Below are positions 8,085-16,952 of a stretch of DNA of 64,000 bases, one piece after another (the stretch's first letter is position 1; the number at the start of each line of letters is the position of its first letter). Below the pieces are notes generated by a model that saw nothing but the letters and a program-made list of their open reading frames with translations, searched no databases and was not told the origin of the DNA. The stretch comes from RGIG426 sp045598065 (GTDB lineage Bacteria > Bacillota > Clostridia > Oscillospirales > Acutalibacteraceae), in contig JAZLLJ010000030.1 of the NCBI GenBank assembly GCA_045598065.1, positions 1 through 64,000 on the forward strand, read 5' to 3'. The translations under genes were made by a program, and so were the position numbers.

Positions 8085-9461
8085 TTATTTTTCACGAAAC
8101 GTTTCCGTTTTGGCAAACACTAAAACGTTTTCGGTTTTTTCGGTAATTTTCGCCCGTTCGTCACAACCGAAACCGGGCACCATCACAACGCCGCACTCAT
8201 CGCACAAGAGCGGTAGCTTGCGGCGGTCATTTTCGGAAAGTCCTGCTTCGTTTAGTAATTTTTTCAGTGTCTTTGTTCCCCGACCGACCGGACGGTAGGC
8301 ATCGCCGGGAAGACGGTTTCGCACCGTCAGACCGCCTTTGATTGTAGCATAGTCACAGCAAGAATAAAACAACAAACTGTGAACATTTCGACAATTTTCG
8401 AATTCCTTTGCCGAAAACAGCCGCAATGTATAGGATTCCCCGGCCACCGTCACCGATTCGTTGACATTGACGGGAAAGCAAAACGGCGCGACGTCCTCTT
8501 CGACTTCGGCAAGAAACAGTCGGTTGTTTTCCGAAACCACGTTCACGCCGCCGGGAAGCGTCACGGCGCCGTCTTCCCGTGCCAGACGGCAAAGCGCGTC
8601 GATATGCTGTTTTTCCACGTTGACGGCGGTGGGAAGCATTTGCAATACCGCGCGGCGTAAAATAGCAGGCGGCGCGGCGCACAGCACTTCCTTGTCGTAC
8701 ACACCGGGGTTTTCTTCAAATTCCGCACATTCGAGGAGCAGCAGTCCTTGATCGCGCAAACATTCTTCGTCTTCACGCAACGTCTCGCAAAGGCGCAACA
8801 GTGCCAACTCCGTTTGGGGATTAACCGCTTTCAGCTCCGGCATAACCGTCGCGCGGATGCGATTGCGTGAATACGCTGTGTCACCGTTGGTTTCGTCGGT
8901 AACAAAATCCAAACCGTTTGCCTTTGCGTAGGCTTCCACGTCGGCGCGCGTGGCAAACAAGAGTGGGCGCACAAGAGAATCTCTTTTCGGAAAAATTCCG
9001 CAAAGCCCGTGCAATCCGCTTCCCCGTGTTAGATGAAGCAGCACGGTTTCGGCGTTATCGGATGCGGTATGCGCGGTAACAATGACGCCTTTTGCCGCGG
9101 AATACAGTGCTTCATACCGTAACCGACGGGCGGCTTGTTCCACGCTTTCCCCCGTTTCGGCCACAGTGGCAGGTACGTCCGCTTTCACCGCGGTAAACGG
9201 CACGTTCCACCGCGCACAAAGGGCTTTACAAAACGCCTCGTCCCGGTCAGCGGTCTCTCCGCGAAGTCTGTGATTAACGTGAAGCGCCGCAATCTCGCCC
9301 AAAGAAAGGCGATTCTTGGCGGCTAACAGTAAATGCAAAAGCACCACTGAATCCGCGCCGCCGGAAAGAGCGCAAAGCACCGGCTCTTTCGGCAAAAACA
9401 AACGGTGTTCTTCGGAAAAACCGCAAAAGCGGTCAAGCATCTCAGAAGGGATTGTCGGCAT
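8085..9461 (-). CDS. tilS: tRNA(Ile)-lysidine synthase
   Basis: Modifies C34 of the tRNA-Ile(CAU) anticodon to lysidine so that AUA is read as isoleucine. The 458-residue product carries the PP-loop SGGADS near residue 34, the HVNH and TAHTASDNAET blocks of the N-type ATPase, the conserved TDETNGDTAYSRNRIR stretch, and a C-terminal substrate-binding domain. The ATG at 9461 is set by AGGAGG 6 bases before it, inside dnaB; the genes overlap by 20 bases, implying coupled translation. Confidence 0.96.
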   Translation of the reverse strand: MPTIPSEMLDRFCGFSEEHRLFLPKEPVLCALSGGADSVVLLHLLLAAKNRLSLGEIAALHVNHRLRGETADRDEAFCKALCARWNVPFTAVKADVPATVAETGESVEQAARRLRYEALYSAAKGVIVTAHTASDNAETVLLHLTRGSGLHGLCGIFPKRDSLVRPLLFATRADVEAYAKANGLDFVTDETNGDTAYSRNRIRATVMPELKAVNPQTELALLRLCETLREDEECLRDQGLLLLECAEFEENPGVYDKEVLCAAPPAILRRAVLQMLPTAVNVEKQHIDALCRLAREDGAVTLPGGVNVVSENNRLFLAEVEEDVAPFCFPVNVNESVTVAGESYTLRLFSAKEFENCRNVHSLLFYSCCDYATIKGGLTVRNRLPGDAYRPVGRGTKTLKKLLNEAGLSENDRRKLPLLCDECGVVMVPGFGCDERAKITEKTENVLVFAKTETFREK

Positions 9462-10827
9462 TTTGCGCCTCCTGCTCCGAGCGAGACGCGGTAGAGAACT
9501 GGGTAAACTCGCCGGAGAAATTCATATCCACCGTACCGAGGCGGCCGTGACGGTTTTTCGCCACAATGACCTCGGCGGTGCCGAATTTGACGTTCGACGG
9601 ATCTTCGCCGGGATTGGCGGCCATTTCCTCACGGTAGAGGAACAACACCTGGTCGGCATCCTGCTCGATAGAGCCGGATTCACGCAGGTGAACGAGTGTC
9701 GGGCGCTGGTCACGGGTTGCGGCTTCGCGGCGCAACTGAGCGCATACCACAACGGGGATGTTCAGTTCTTTGGCCAAGATCTTGAATCCGCGGGTGATAT
9801 CCGAAACCTCTTGCACACGGTTTTCGGTCTTTTTAGGTGATTCCATAAGGCCGAGATAGTCCACGATAACCAATCCTACGTCGGGAACACGGCGCAAACG
9901 GGCTTTGATATCCGGCGCAGTGACGTTGGTGCTGTCGTCTAAGAAAATGTGTGCCTGCGAGAGCACGCTTGCGGCGGCGGCCAACCGTGTCCACTCCGCC
10001 GGAACGAGGTTGCCTACGCGAAGCCGCGTAGACGGCACTTTTGCCTCAGCGGAAAGAAGGCGGTTGACCATTTCCTCTTTGCTCATCTCCAAGTTGAAGA
10101 TGGCAACGGTACGGTGTTGTTCAATGGCGACGTTACGCGCCAAGTTCAGCACAAACGACGTTTTACCCACACCGGGACGGGCACCGACAATAATCAAGTT
10201 GCCGCGGTTAAGACCGGTGGTAATGTTATCCAGTTCCGGCATACCCGTCGGAATACCGACCAGTTTTGCCCGTTCTTCCGGAATAGACATTTTATTGTAG
10301 ATATCGTAATTCTCTTGGATGGCGGTGGCGATGGGTGTCAATCCCCCGTCGTAGCGGTCGTGGCGAATGTCATAAATTCGCTGTTCCGCGTTTTCGATAA
10401 GGTTATCGAAATCCGCCGAAGGGTCCATGGACTCGTCCAAGATTTTACGGGAAGCGTCAATCAATTTGCGAACGTCCGCCTTTTTCTGGACCATTTCGGC
10501 ATAGCGACGCACACTACCCACTGACGGAACGATGTCCACCAATTTGAGCAGATACTCTTTTCCCTCGTTGCCTGCAAAGAAACCTTCGGATTTCAGCGCT
10601 TCGCGAACGGTTACGAAGTCAATGACTTCGTTTTGCATCATTTTTTGAATCATCACGCGATAAATCGCCTGATGTTCCGGCAAATAAAAGTGTTCGGCTT
10701 TCAGCATATCGGCGACTTCATTGATAGCTTTCGCATCAATGAGAATCGCACCGAGCACCGCCTGTTCCGCTTCGAGACTGTACGGTAAGTTCAGTCCCTC
10801 GGAATAGGTTTGGGTATCTTTCGGCAT
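9442..10827 (-). CDS. dnaB: Replicative DNA helicase DnaB
   Basis: Hexameric helicase that unwinds DNA ahead of the replisome (called DnaC in Bacillus). The 461 residues have the N-terminal helical domain (LPYSLEAEQAVLGAIL), a linker, and a RecA-like C-terminal domain with P-loop GARPGVGKTSF and the LVIVDYLGLM Walker B strand. It begins 2 bases after the rplI stop, with GGAGG spanning that stop region. Family-typical in length and motifs. Confidence 0.97.
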   Translation of the reverse strand: MPKDTQTYSEGLNLPYSLEAEQAVLGAILIDAKAINEVADMLKAEHFYLPEHQAIYRVMIQKMMQNEVIDFVTVREALKSEGFFAGNEGKEYLLKLVDIVPSVGSVRRYAEMVQKKADVRKLIDASRKILDESMDPSADFDNLIENAEQRIYDIRHDRYDGGLTPIATAIQENYDIYNKMSIPEERAKLVGIPTGMPELDNITTGLNRGNLIIVGARPGVGKTSFVLNLARNVAIEQHRTVAIFNLEMSKEEMVNRLLSAEAKVPSTRLRVGNLVPAEWTRLAAAASVLSQAHIFLDDSTNVTAPDIKARLRRVPDVGLVIVDYLGLMESPKKTENRVQEVSDITRGFKILAKELNIPVVVCAQLRREAATRDQRPTLVHLRESGSIEQDADQVLFLYREEMAANPGEDPSNVKFGTAEVIVAKNRHGRLGTVDMNFSGEFTQFSTASRSEQEAQNADNPF

Positions 10828-10829
10828 AC

Positions 10830-11273
10830 TTACTCCTCCGCAACAGTAACGTTCAGCGTGGCAGACACTTCCTGATGGAATTTCACTTTCACCGGGAAGG
10901 TGCCGAACTGTTTGATATCGTCCATTTGGACAAATTTCTTTTCCACCTCAATGCCGAACACGGTTTTCAGTTCTTCGGCAACGCGTTTGGAGGTCACAGC
11001 GCCGAACAGTTTGCCGGCAGAACCGGCTTTAGCGGCGATACGGATTTCTTTGCCCTCCACTTTAGCGGCGGCTTCTTTAGCTTCTTTCAGCGCCATTTCC
11101 GCGTGGTACTGTTTCGAGGATTCGCGGTTTTTGAGTTCGCTCATCGCTTTGGCATCTGCCGGCGTGGCGAGGTTACGGGGAAACAGATAGTTTCGGGCGT
11201 ATCCATCGGATACAGTGACCAGTTCCCCTTTTTTGCCTTGCGCTTTAACATCTTGCAATAAAACGACTTTCAT
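10830..11273 (-). CDS. rplI: 50S ribosomal protein L9
   Basis: Ribosomal protein at the base of the L1 stalk. The 147 residues start with the N-terminal L9 motif (MKVVLLQDVKAQGKKGELV, with GYARNYLFP after it), continue through the long connecting helix and end in the C-terminal domain with GKLFGAVTS. A strong GAGGAGG precedes the ATG. The placement directly before dnaB is classical in Firmicutes. Confidence 0.98.
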   Translation of the reverse strand: MKVVLLQDVKAQGKKGELVTVSDGYARNYLFPRNLATPADAKAMSELKNRESSKQYHAEMALKEAKEAAAKVEGKEIRIAAKAGSAGKLFGAVTSKRVAEELKTVFGIEVEKKFVQMDDIKQFGTFPVKVKFHQEVSATLNVTVAEE

Positions 11274-11294
11274 TGTGATTTCCTCCTCTATTGG

Positions 11295-13157
11295 TTACAC
11301 ATCCATGATGACCGGCAAGATCATCGGGTTGCGTTTGGTTTTTTGGAATACAAAGCGAGACAGTTCATCTCGCACACGGTTTTTCATCATCGGCCAATCG
11401 CGACTGTGAGTGCGACAACAGTCTTCAAGCGTTTTTCGTGCCACCTGCTTCATCTCATCAAGCAGTTCTTCCGCCTCTTTGGCATACACGAAGCCACGCG
11501 TCACGATATCCGGGCCGGACACCAGGTCGCCGATAATAGAGTCGATTGACGCGACCACCACGATAAGGCCGTCCTGCGACAGTTTGGTACGGTCGCGTAA
11601 CACCGCATTGCCCACGTCACCGATGCCGAGACCGTCCACCAGTAAGCGGCCGGCAGGCACAGTGTTCGTTACTTCCATCTTGTCGCGCGTAAGGGACACT
11701 TCCTGCCCGATATCCGAAATCAATACGTTTTTCGGGGACATCCCCATTGACACCGCCAGCGCCGCGTGTTTGCGTAAATGGCGCTGTTCGCCGTGGACGG
11801 GAATAAAGTATTTCGGGCGGACAAGTCCGTGAATAATTTTCAGTTCTTCTTGGCAGGCGTGGCCGGACGTATGCACGTCGTACATCTTCTCATACACCAC
11901 GTCACAGCCGCGGCGCATTAGCTCGTTGACTACGCGACTGACAGATTTCTCGTTGCCGGGAATGGGGGTAGCGGAGATGATAATCGTGTCTTGCGGCCCG
12001 ACTTCCACCTGACGATGGTCGGAGAACGCCATTCTTGTCAATGCGGACATCGGTTCTCCCTGGCTGCCGGTCGTAATGATGACCAACTTACAAGCAGGAT
12101 AGTTTCGAATTTCCTCAATGTCAATAAGGATGCCTTTCGGCACTTTTAAGTAACCGAGTTCGGTCGCAATCGCCACAAAATTCACCATACTGCGACCGGA
12201 GATGGCCACTTTGCGTTTTTCTTTGGCGGCCGAGTCGATAATCTGCTGAATACGGTGCAAGTTCGATGAGAACGTTGCGACGATAATACGGTCGCCTTGC
12301 GCTTTACGGAACAGATTGGCGAGGCTGTCGCCCACCATTCGTTCGGTCGGCGTATAGCCGGAGCGCTCCACGTTGGTGGAATCGCAAAGAAGCGCCAATA
12401 CGCCTTCGCGCCCCAATCCACCAAAACGGGCAAGGTCAATCATTTTGCCGTGAATCGGCGTACAGTCAATCTTAAAGTCGCCGGTGTGCACCACCGTTCC
12501 CTGCGGCGTTTTAACAGCAAGCGCCACCGCATCGGGGATCGAGTGATTGACGTTGATAAATTCCACCGCGAGTTTACCGAGTTTCACCGTTTGCCCTGCC
12601 GCCACTTCGTGATAGTCAGTGGTTTTGTCAAGACCGAACTCCGTGAGTTTGGAGTTGACGAGCGCAAGCGTAAGTTTTGTACCGTAAACCGGCAGTTTCG
12701 CTTCTTTTAAGAAATACGGTAACGCACCGATATGGTCTTCGTGTGCGTGAGTAAGCACAATGCCTTTGATGCGGTCTTTGTTTTGCACCGCATAAGAAAA
12801 ATCGGGTAATACCACGTCCACGCCCGGCAAATCGGCTTCGGGAAAGGTCATACCGCAGTCGATGATGATTGCATCACCGTCGTATTCAAGCATCGTCATA
12901 TTTTTGCCGATTTCGTTAAGACCGCCGAGGAACGTAATTTTCACCGGTGCGGTCGGCAACGTCTCTTTGCGATTTCTTTGTTTCTTTTGCGGTTGTTTTT
13001 TCGCCGTTTGGGGTTTTTGTTGTTTTTTCGGCGGTTGTTTCGCCGTTTTCAAAGTCCGCGCGTCGGCCGCCGTCGTATTCTTTTTGGCAGGTTTCTTCGC
13101 GGATTTTTGCTGTTTTTGTTCGGACGGATTCGTCCGTGCGTTTTGTTGTTTTTTCAA
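11295..13157 (-). CDS. rnj: Ribonuclease J
   Basis: Metallo-beta-lactamase/beta-CASP endo- and 5' exoribonuclease for mRNA turnover and rRNA maturation. The 620-residue product has the metal-binding motif HAHEDHIGA near residue 137, further conserved His and Asp blocks, the beta-CASP domain, the late motif TSGHACQEELK, and a C-terminal domain. It exceeds the usual length of about 555 because of a 70-residue N-terminal extension made almost only of Lys, Gln, Pro, Ala and Thr, probably disordered and RNA-binding. It is first in the leftward operon; its promoter is at 13224-13252. No second RNase J is in the window. Confidence 0.95.
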   Translation of the reverse strand: MKKQQNARTNPSEQKQQKSAKKPAKKNTTAADARTLKTAKQPPKKQQKPQTAKKQPQKKQRNRKETLPTAPVKITFLGGLNEIGKNMTMLEYDGDAIIIDCGMTFPEADLPGVDVVLPDFSYAVQNKDRIKGIVLTHAHEDHIGALPYFLKEAKLPVYGTKLTLALVNSKLTEFGLDKTTDYHEVAAGQTVKLGKLAVEFINVNHSIPDAVALAVKTPQGTVVHTGDFKIDCTPIHGKMIDLARFGGLGREGVLALLCDSTNVERSGYTPTERMVGDSLANLFRKAQGDRIIVATFSSNLHRIQQIIDSAAKEKRKVAISGRSMVNFVAIATELGYLKVPKGILIDIEEIRNYPACKLVIITTGSQGEPMSALTRMAFSDHRQVEVGPQDTIIISATPIPGNEKSVSRVVNELMRRGCDVVYEKMYDVHTSGHACQEELKIIHGLVRPKYFIPVHGEQRHLRKHAALAVSMGMSPKNVLISDIGQEVSLTRDKMEVTNTVPAGRLLVDGLGIGDVGNAVLRDRTKLSQDGLIVVVASIDSIIGDLVSGPDIVTRGFVYAKEAEELLDEMKQVARKTLEDCCRTHSRDWPMMKNRVRDELSRFVFQKTKRNPMILPVIMDV

Positions 13158-13223
13158 CGAATTTCCTCCTAAAATCTACAAGAAAAGACAAAAAGTCCTA
13201 TAAATAACGCAAACACAGATATT

Positions 13224-13252
13224 AGTATATTCCATTTTTGCCGTTTTGTCAA
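13224..13252 (-). promoter_or_regulatory. Sigma-A promoter of the rnj-rplI-dnaB-tilS-hpt-ftsH operon
   Basis: Reading leftward: TTGACA (13247-13252), 17-base spacer, TATACT (13224-13229). The rnj start lies about 65 bases downstream. The upstream edge comes within 50 bases of the divergent rnhA promoter. Confidence 0.85.
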
Positions 13253-13301
13253 TCGAAAGTCTGTCGAAACATGCCTTCTCACAAATTTTTTCCGTTTTCT
13301 C

Positions 13302-13329
13302 TTGTATGTGGAGAAATTTTTGGTATAAT
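13302..13329 (+). promoter_or_regulatory. Promoter of rnhA
   Basis: TTGTAT (13302-13307), 16-base spacer, TATAAT (13324-13329); the SD AAGGAGG at 13351-13357 lies within the expected short leader. Confidence 0.75.
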
Positions 13330-13365
13330 GGAATGGAAAAATCCGACACTAAGGAGGCGGCTTGT

Positions 13366-13812
13366 TTGAAACACGTGGATTTGTTTACCGACGGCGCTTG
13401 TTCCGGCAATCCAGGTCCCGGCGGCTACGGTACGATTTTGCGCTATAACGGAAACGAAATAGAACTGTCCGCCGGTGAGGAATCGACCACCAATAATCGC
13501 ATGGAATTGACCGCCGTAATCGTGGGGCTTGCCGCACTAAAAGAAACCTGCGACGTCACGGTTTACAGCGACTCAAAATACGTGGTGGATGGCATCCAAA
13601 AAGGCTGGGCGGAGAACTGGAAACGCAACGGTTGGCGCAAAGCGGACAAAAAACCGGCGCTCAACGCGGATTTGTGGGACAAGCTCCTCTCGCTCCTCGC
13701 TATCCACGAGGTCCGCTTCGTGTGGCTCAAAGGTCACGACGGCCATCCCGAAAACGAGCGATGCGACAAAATGGCGGTGGCGGCGTACCAAAAATTCTTG
13801 CAAAAACCGTAA
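13366..13812 (+). CDS. rnhA: Ribonuclease HI
   Basis: Cleaves the RNA strand of RNA-DNA hybrids. The 148-residue product has the catalytic DEDD set: D in LFTDGACSGNPG, E in RMELTAVI, D in TVYSDSKYV, and the late D in ENERCDKMA. The start chosen is TTG at 13366, 8 bases after AAGGAGG; the longer frame from 13246 would start upstream of the promoter -10 box and has no homology. It stands alone, divergent from rnj, with the desulfurase promoter starting 18 bases after its stop. Confidence 0.95.
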   Translation: MKHVDLFTDGACSGNPGPGGYGTILRYNGNEIELSAGEESTTNNRMELTAVIVGLAALKETCDVTVYSDSKYVVDGIQKGWAENWKRNGWRKADKKPALNADLWDKLLSLLAIHEVRFVWLKGHDGHPENERCDKMAVAAYQKFLQKP

Positions 13813-13830
13813 TTTTTTGTGACGAAAGTA

Positions 13831-13859
13831 TTGCAATTTCTACCAAATTGGTGTATATT
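13831..13859 (+). promoter_or_regulatory. Promoter of the iscS-iscU pair
   Basis: TTGCAA (13831-13836), 17-base spacer, TATATT (13854-13859). It places transcription start near 13866 and so rules out the longer ORF start at 13819. Confidence 0.7.
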
Positions 13860-13881
13860 GATTTTCGGTAAAAATTCCCCT

Positions 13882-15090
13882 ATGAAACGAGATGATTCTG
13901 TGGCAAAAATGATTTATGCCGACAACGCCGCCACCACGCGGTTGTTGCCGGAAGTTTTGGATGCGATGATGCCGTATCTGACCGAAGAATACGGCAACGC
14001 CTCTTCCCTTTACGGCTTCGGCCAAACCTCCCGTTATGCGATTGCGGATGCGCGCGAAGATATCGCAAACTGCCTCGGCTGTCTTGCGAGCGAAGTGTAT
14101 TTCACTTCCGGCGGCAGTGAAGCGGATAACTGGGCGATCAAAATGGTCGCCGCCGAAATGGCGAAAAAAGGCAAAAAACATTTGATTTCCACCGCGTTTG
14201 AACATCACGCCGTTCTTCACACGCTAAAAGCGCTTGAAAAACAGGGCTTTGAGGTAACGCTTCTCCCCGTTTACGACAACGGTGTGGTGCGCGTGGAAGA
14301 CGTGAAAAACGCCATCCGCGAGGATACCGCACTCGTGTCCGTGATGTTTGCGAACAACGAAATCGGCACGGTACAACCTATCGCCGAAATCGGCGCCGTT
14401 TGCCACGAGGCCGGTGTGCTGTTCCACACCGATGCGGTGCAGGCGGCCGGCCATTTGCCGATCAACTTCAAAGAGATGAACGTCGACCTTTTATCCCTCT
14501 CCGCCCACAAATTCCACGGGCCGAAAGGCATGGGCGCATTGCTCTGCCGCCGCGGACTTCGCTTCCCGAACCTCATTGACGGCGGCGCGCAAGAACGCAA
14601 CCGCCGCGCCGGAACGGAAAATACCGCCGGCATCATTGGTACGGCAACCGCGTTGAAACTCGCCTGCGAAAAGCTGGATACAGTTACCCCCGTTATTACG
14701 GCGAAGCGCGACCGCCTGATTGCCGGCCTTTCGCAAATCTCCCATAGCCGCTTAAACGGCGATGCAAAGAAACGCTTACCGGGCAACGTCAATATGAGTT
14801 TTGAAGGTGTCGAGGGCGAAAGCCTGCTCCTCTATCTCGATGCGAAAGGCATTTGCGCCTCCTCCGGCTCGGCGTGCACCTCCGGCTCGCTCGACCCGAG
14901 CCACGTGCTGTTGTCCATTGGACTTAAACACGAAGTCGCCCACGGCTCGCTGCGCCTGACGATTGACGAGGACACGACCGACGACGATATCAACACGATT
15001 TTAACCGCCGTTCCCGAAGTGGTGGATCGCCTGCGCGCGATGTCGCCGCTGTGGGAAGATATGATGAAACGAGAGAAAGAAGGAAACTGA
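13882..15090 (+). CDS. iscS: Cysteine desulfurase (NifS/IscS type)
   Basis: PLP enzyme that takes sulfur from cysteine for iron-sulfur cluster assembly. It shows the family start YADNAATT, FTSGGSEADN, HTDAVQAAG, the PLP lysine in SLSAHKFHGPKG and the active-site Cys loop SSGSACTSGSLDPSHV, of the NifS/IscS group 1 type. The start is uncertain: ATG 13882, GTG 13900 and ATG 13909 are in frame and none has a good Shine-Dalgarno; 13882 is kept because it is nearest the promoter, while 13909 gives the most family-like N-terminus. iscU follows 1 base after the stop. Confidence 0.95.
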   Translation: MKRDDSVAKMIYADNAATTRLLPEVLDAMMPYLTEEYGNASSLYGFGQTSRYAIADAREDIANCLGCLASEVYFTSGGSEADNWAIKMVAAEMAKKGKKHLISTAFEHHAVLHTLKALEKQGFEVTLLPVYDNGVVRVEDVKNAIREDTALVSVMFANNEIGTVQPIAEIGAVCHEAGVLFHTDAVQAAGHLPINFKEMNVDLLSLSAHKFHGPKGMGALLCRRGLRFPNLIDGGAQERNRRAGTENTAGIIGTATALKLACEKLDTVTPVITAKRDRLIAGLSQISHSRLNGDAKKRLPGNVNMSFEGVEGESLLLYLDAKGICASSGSACTSGSLDPSHVLLSIGLKHEVAHGSLRLTIDEDTTDDDINTILTAVPEVVDRLRAMSPLWEDMMKREKEGN

Positions 15091-15091
15091 A

Positions 15092-15535
15092 ATGGCCTCT
15101 GTTTACAGCGAAAAAGTAATGGATCACTTCACGAATCCCCGCAACGTCGGCGAAATCGCGGACGCGAACGGTGTCGGTGAAGTGGGCAACGCCGTGTGCG
15201 GCGATATTATGAAAATGTACATCAAAGTGGAAAACGACGTGATTGTGGACGTGAAGTTCAAAACGTTCGGTTGCGGCTCCGCGATCGCCACCAGCTCGAT
15301 GGCGACGGAACTTATCAAAGGCAAACCGCTTTCCGAAGCGCTGAAACTCACGAACAAAGCCGTTGTGGAAGCGCTGGACGGTCTGCCGGCGCATAAGATC
15401 CACTGCTCGGTTTTGGCGGAGCAGGCGATCAAAGCCGCAATTGCCGACTATTACACCCGTCTCGGCATCGATCCCACCCCGTTTGTGGGCGAACTTCCGA
15501 ACTCCTGTGACGGCGACTGCTGCCATACGCATTAA
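15092..15535 (+). CDS. iscU: Iron-sulfur cluster scaffold protein IscU (NifU N-domain type)
   Basis: Scaffold on which Fe-S clusters are built with sulfur from the upstream desulfurase. The 147 residues have the three ligand cysteines: GNAVCGD, FGCGSAIA and HCSVLAEQAI, in the usual spacing. The C-terminus ends with an extra Cys/His cluster (CDGDCCHTH) not needed for the scaffold. AAGAAGGAAA just before the ATG serves as ribosome binding site. The two-gene iscS-iscU arrangement is common in Clostridia. Confidence 0.95.
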   Translation: MASVYSEKVMDHFTNPRNVGEIADANGVGEVGNAVCGDIMKMYIKVENDVIVDVKFKTFGCGSAIATSSMATELIKGKPLSEALKLTNKAVVEALDGLPAHKIHCSVLAEQAIKAAIADYYTRLGIDPTPFVGELPNSCDGDCCHTH

Positions 15536-15572
15536 AACACAAAACACAAAACCCGCAACCGAAGGCCGGGAG

Positions 15573-15832
15573 TTCTTAAGGAATGTGTTGTTTCTCGCCT
15601 AAAAATTCCCGTCTGCATTGTTCCAAAAGCCCGTAAGGCGTCAGCCTTACGTGCTTTTTCAACTTCCCAGAACGAAAATTTTTATCGGCTACGAAACCGC
15701 GAAGCGCCTTAAAACACAGATTTTGGATGAAGAACGCGAAAAACCGCCTCGACTATACTGGCGTATAGCGGGGCGGTTTGACAATGTTCTGCGCCAAAAT
15801 CTCGTGTTCTTAAGGAATACATTCCTTAAGAA
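15573..15832. repeat. Hairpin-rich intergenic element bounded by 14-bp inverted repeats
   Basis: The sequence TTCTTAAGGAATGT at 15573-15586 recurs as its exact reverse complement at 15819-15832; the right end also holds a second direct copy (TTCTTAAGGAAT, 15807-15818) that folds on it. Between them are a terminator-like hairpin (15625-15659) and an imperfect 17-bp hairpin (15742-15779, AAACCGCC...GGCGGTTT). No credible gene lies in 15536-15921. The layout resembles a MITE-like or REP-like element. Confidence 0.6.
15625..15659 (+). terminator. Probable terminator of iscS-iscU
   Basis: CGTAAGGC (15632-15639), 4-base loop, GCCTTACG (15644-15651), extended by AAAAGC/GCTTTT and ending in five T. 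It lies about 90 bases after iscU. Confidence 0.65.
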
Positions 15833-15921
15833 ATCCCGGCCAAAGAACGGGGATTTCAAAGGATATTCATAAAACGTGTGTCCGTAAATTTCTTTCGAAC
15901 ATTCACCGGATTACCGCAGTA

Positions 15922-16782
15922 TTATTGTTGTTTTGGCCCAAAATGTATCAGATCTTCAAAAGCGGATTGCAAATCCGCATACTTTTGAATCGGCGTACCG
16001 GAGGAAAAGCTTTCACATTCCTTGTTATCAACCGTTATGAACACGGTCATTACTCTTCCCAAATCTGCCGAAGATTGTATTTGTTTAATGCTTTCTGCAT
16101 CCAGCGTTTCCTTAATCTTTTCTTCCGCCCAGCAAGCCTCTGACTCAGACAGAGTACGACTGTCTTTCTCCGAGAAAAGGCTTTTTACTGAAAGAATATA
16201 ATGTCCTTTCTTTTGTTCCAGTGAGCAAAAAATCTTAAAGTTGTTTTCTTTTGAAATTTCTATGTAAGCCTTATTAACATTCATCAGAGGCGCTTGGTCG
16301 CAATATTTCGAAACGTCGATTCCGTATTTTTGGTTTAATTCAGCTTCGTTTTCTTTTGCCATGCGTTCCGTTTCCGCAATCAGTTGCTCTTTTGCTTTTT
16401 CCATTTCTTCATCAAATATCATTTCCCAATCATTCGCGGTTTGAAAACACTGTAATACATCCCAAAAGCGATACTTGACAGCGATTGTGTGGAACTCTTC
16501 CGGGGTGACGGGGCAGACAACAGAAAACCGTTCATCTTCAAGCAGTGCAAACGGCTTGTGTGTATTTAAATCTAAGTAGAACCGCGCATAATAGAAATGT
16601 GAACGCGCATAATCGGGAAAACAAATGGCAATATCACCATGTTCAATATGAGAAAACAAATCGCCTGCCGGTGGAATATCCGAATTGTATTGTAGTCCTT
16701 CTTTTATGAGTTTTTTTCGAAGTACGACAACGTTTTTTTCCAATGACGAAGCAAAATGAAAAATCCCAAAGCCTTTTTTCAT
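15922..16782 (-). CDS. Hypothetical protein, 286 residues
   Basis: I do not recognise this protein. It has no signal peptide or membrane segment. Residues about 130-165 are a charged helical stretch (EEEMEKAKEQLIAETERMAKENEAE, split here: Glu/Lys/Ala-rich) that could form a coiled coil; either side is mixed alpha/beta. The ATG at 16782 is preferred because GGAGG (16791-16795) is 8 bases upstream; GTG 16788 is too close to it. Base composition is visibly more AT-rich than the neighbours, which suggests later arrival or weak constraint. It is last on its strand before the hairpin element; the gene upstream is the PP2C phosphatase 170 bases away. Confidence 0.7.
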   Translation of the reverse strand: MKKGFGIFHFASSLEKNVVVLRKKLIKEGLQYNSDIPPAGDLFSHIEHGDIAICFPDYARSHFYYARFYLDLNTHKPFALLEDERFSVVCPVTPEEFHTIAVKYRFWDVLQCFQTANDWEMIFDEEMEKAKEQLIAETERMAKENEAELNQKYGIDVSKYCDQAPLMNVNKAYIEISKENNFKIFCSLEQKKGHYILSVKSLFSEKDSRTLSESEACWAEEKIKETLDAESIKQIQSSADLGRVMTVFITVDNKECESFSSGTPIQKYADLQSAFEDLIHFGPKQQ

Positions 16783-16952
16783 TGTCACAACCTCCGTTCT
16801 TGCTGAAATTGCAATCCTCTTTGGTGCGAGTGTTCATAAGGGATTTCATTAAGAACAATGTCCGGTAGCGAACACACATACTCGCCGCATCATTTTCATC
16901 AAGGTTTTTAGAACTTTCCATAACAAGCGAACTCCTACGAGTGTTTTTGCAG

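Noticed and set aside
15618..15872. 84-codon frame inside the repeat element
   Set aside because: It crosses both hairpins, lacks a ribosome binding site and has no recognisable motif.
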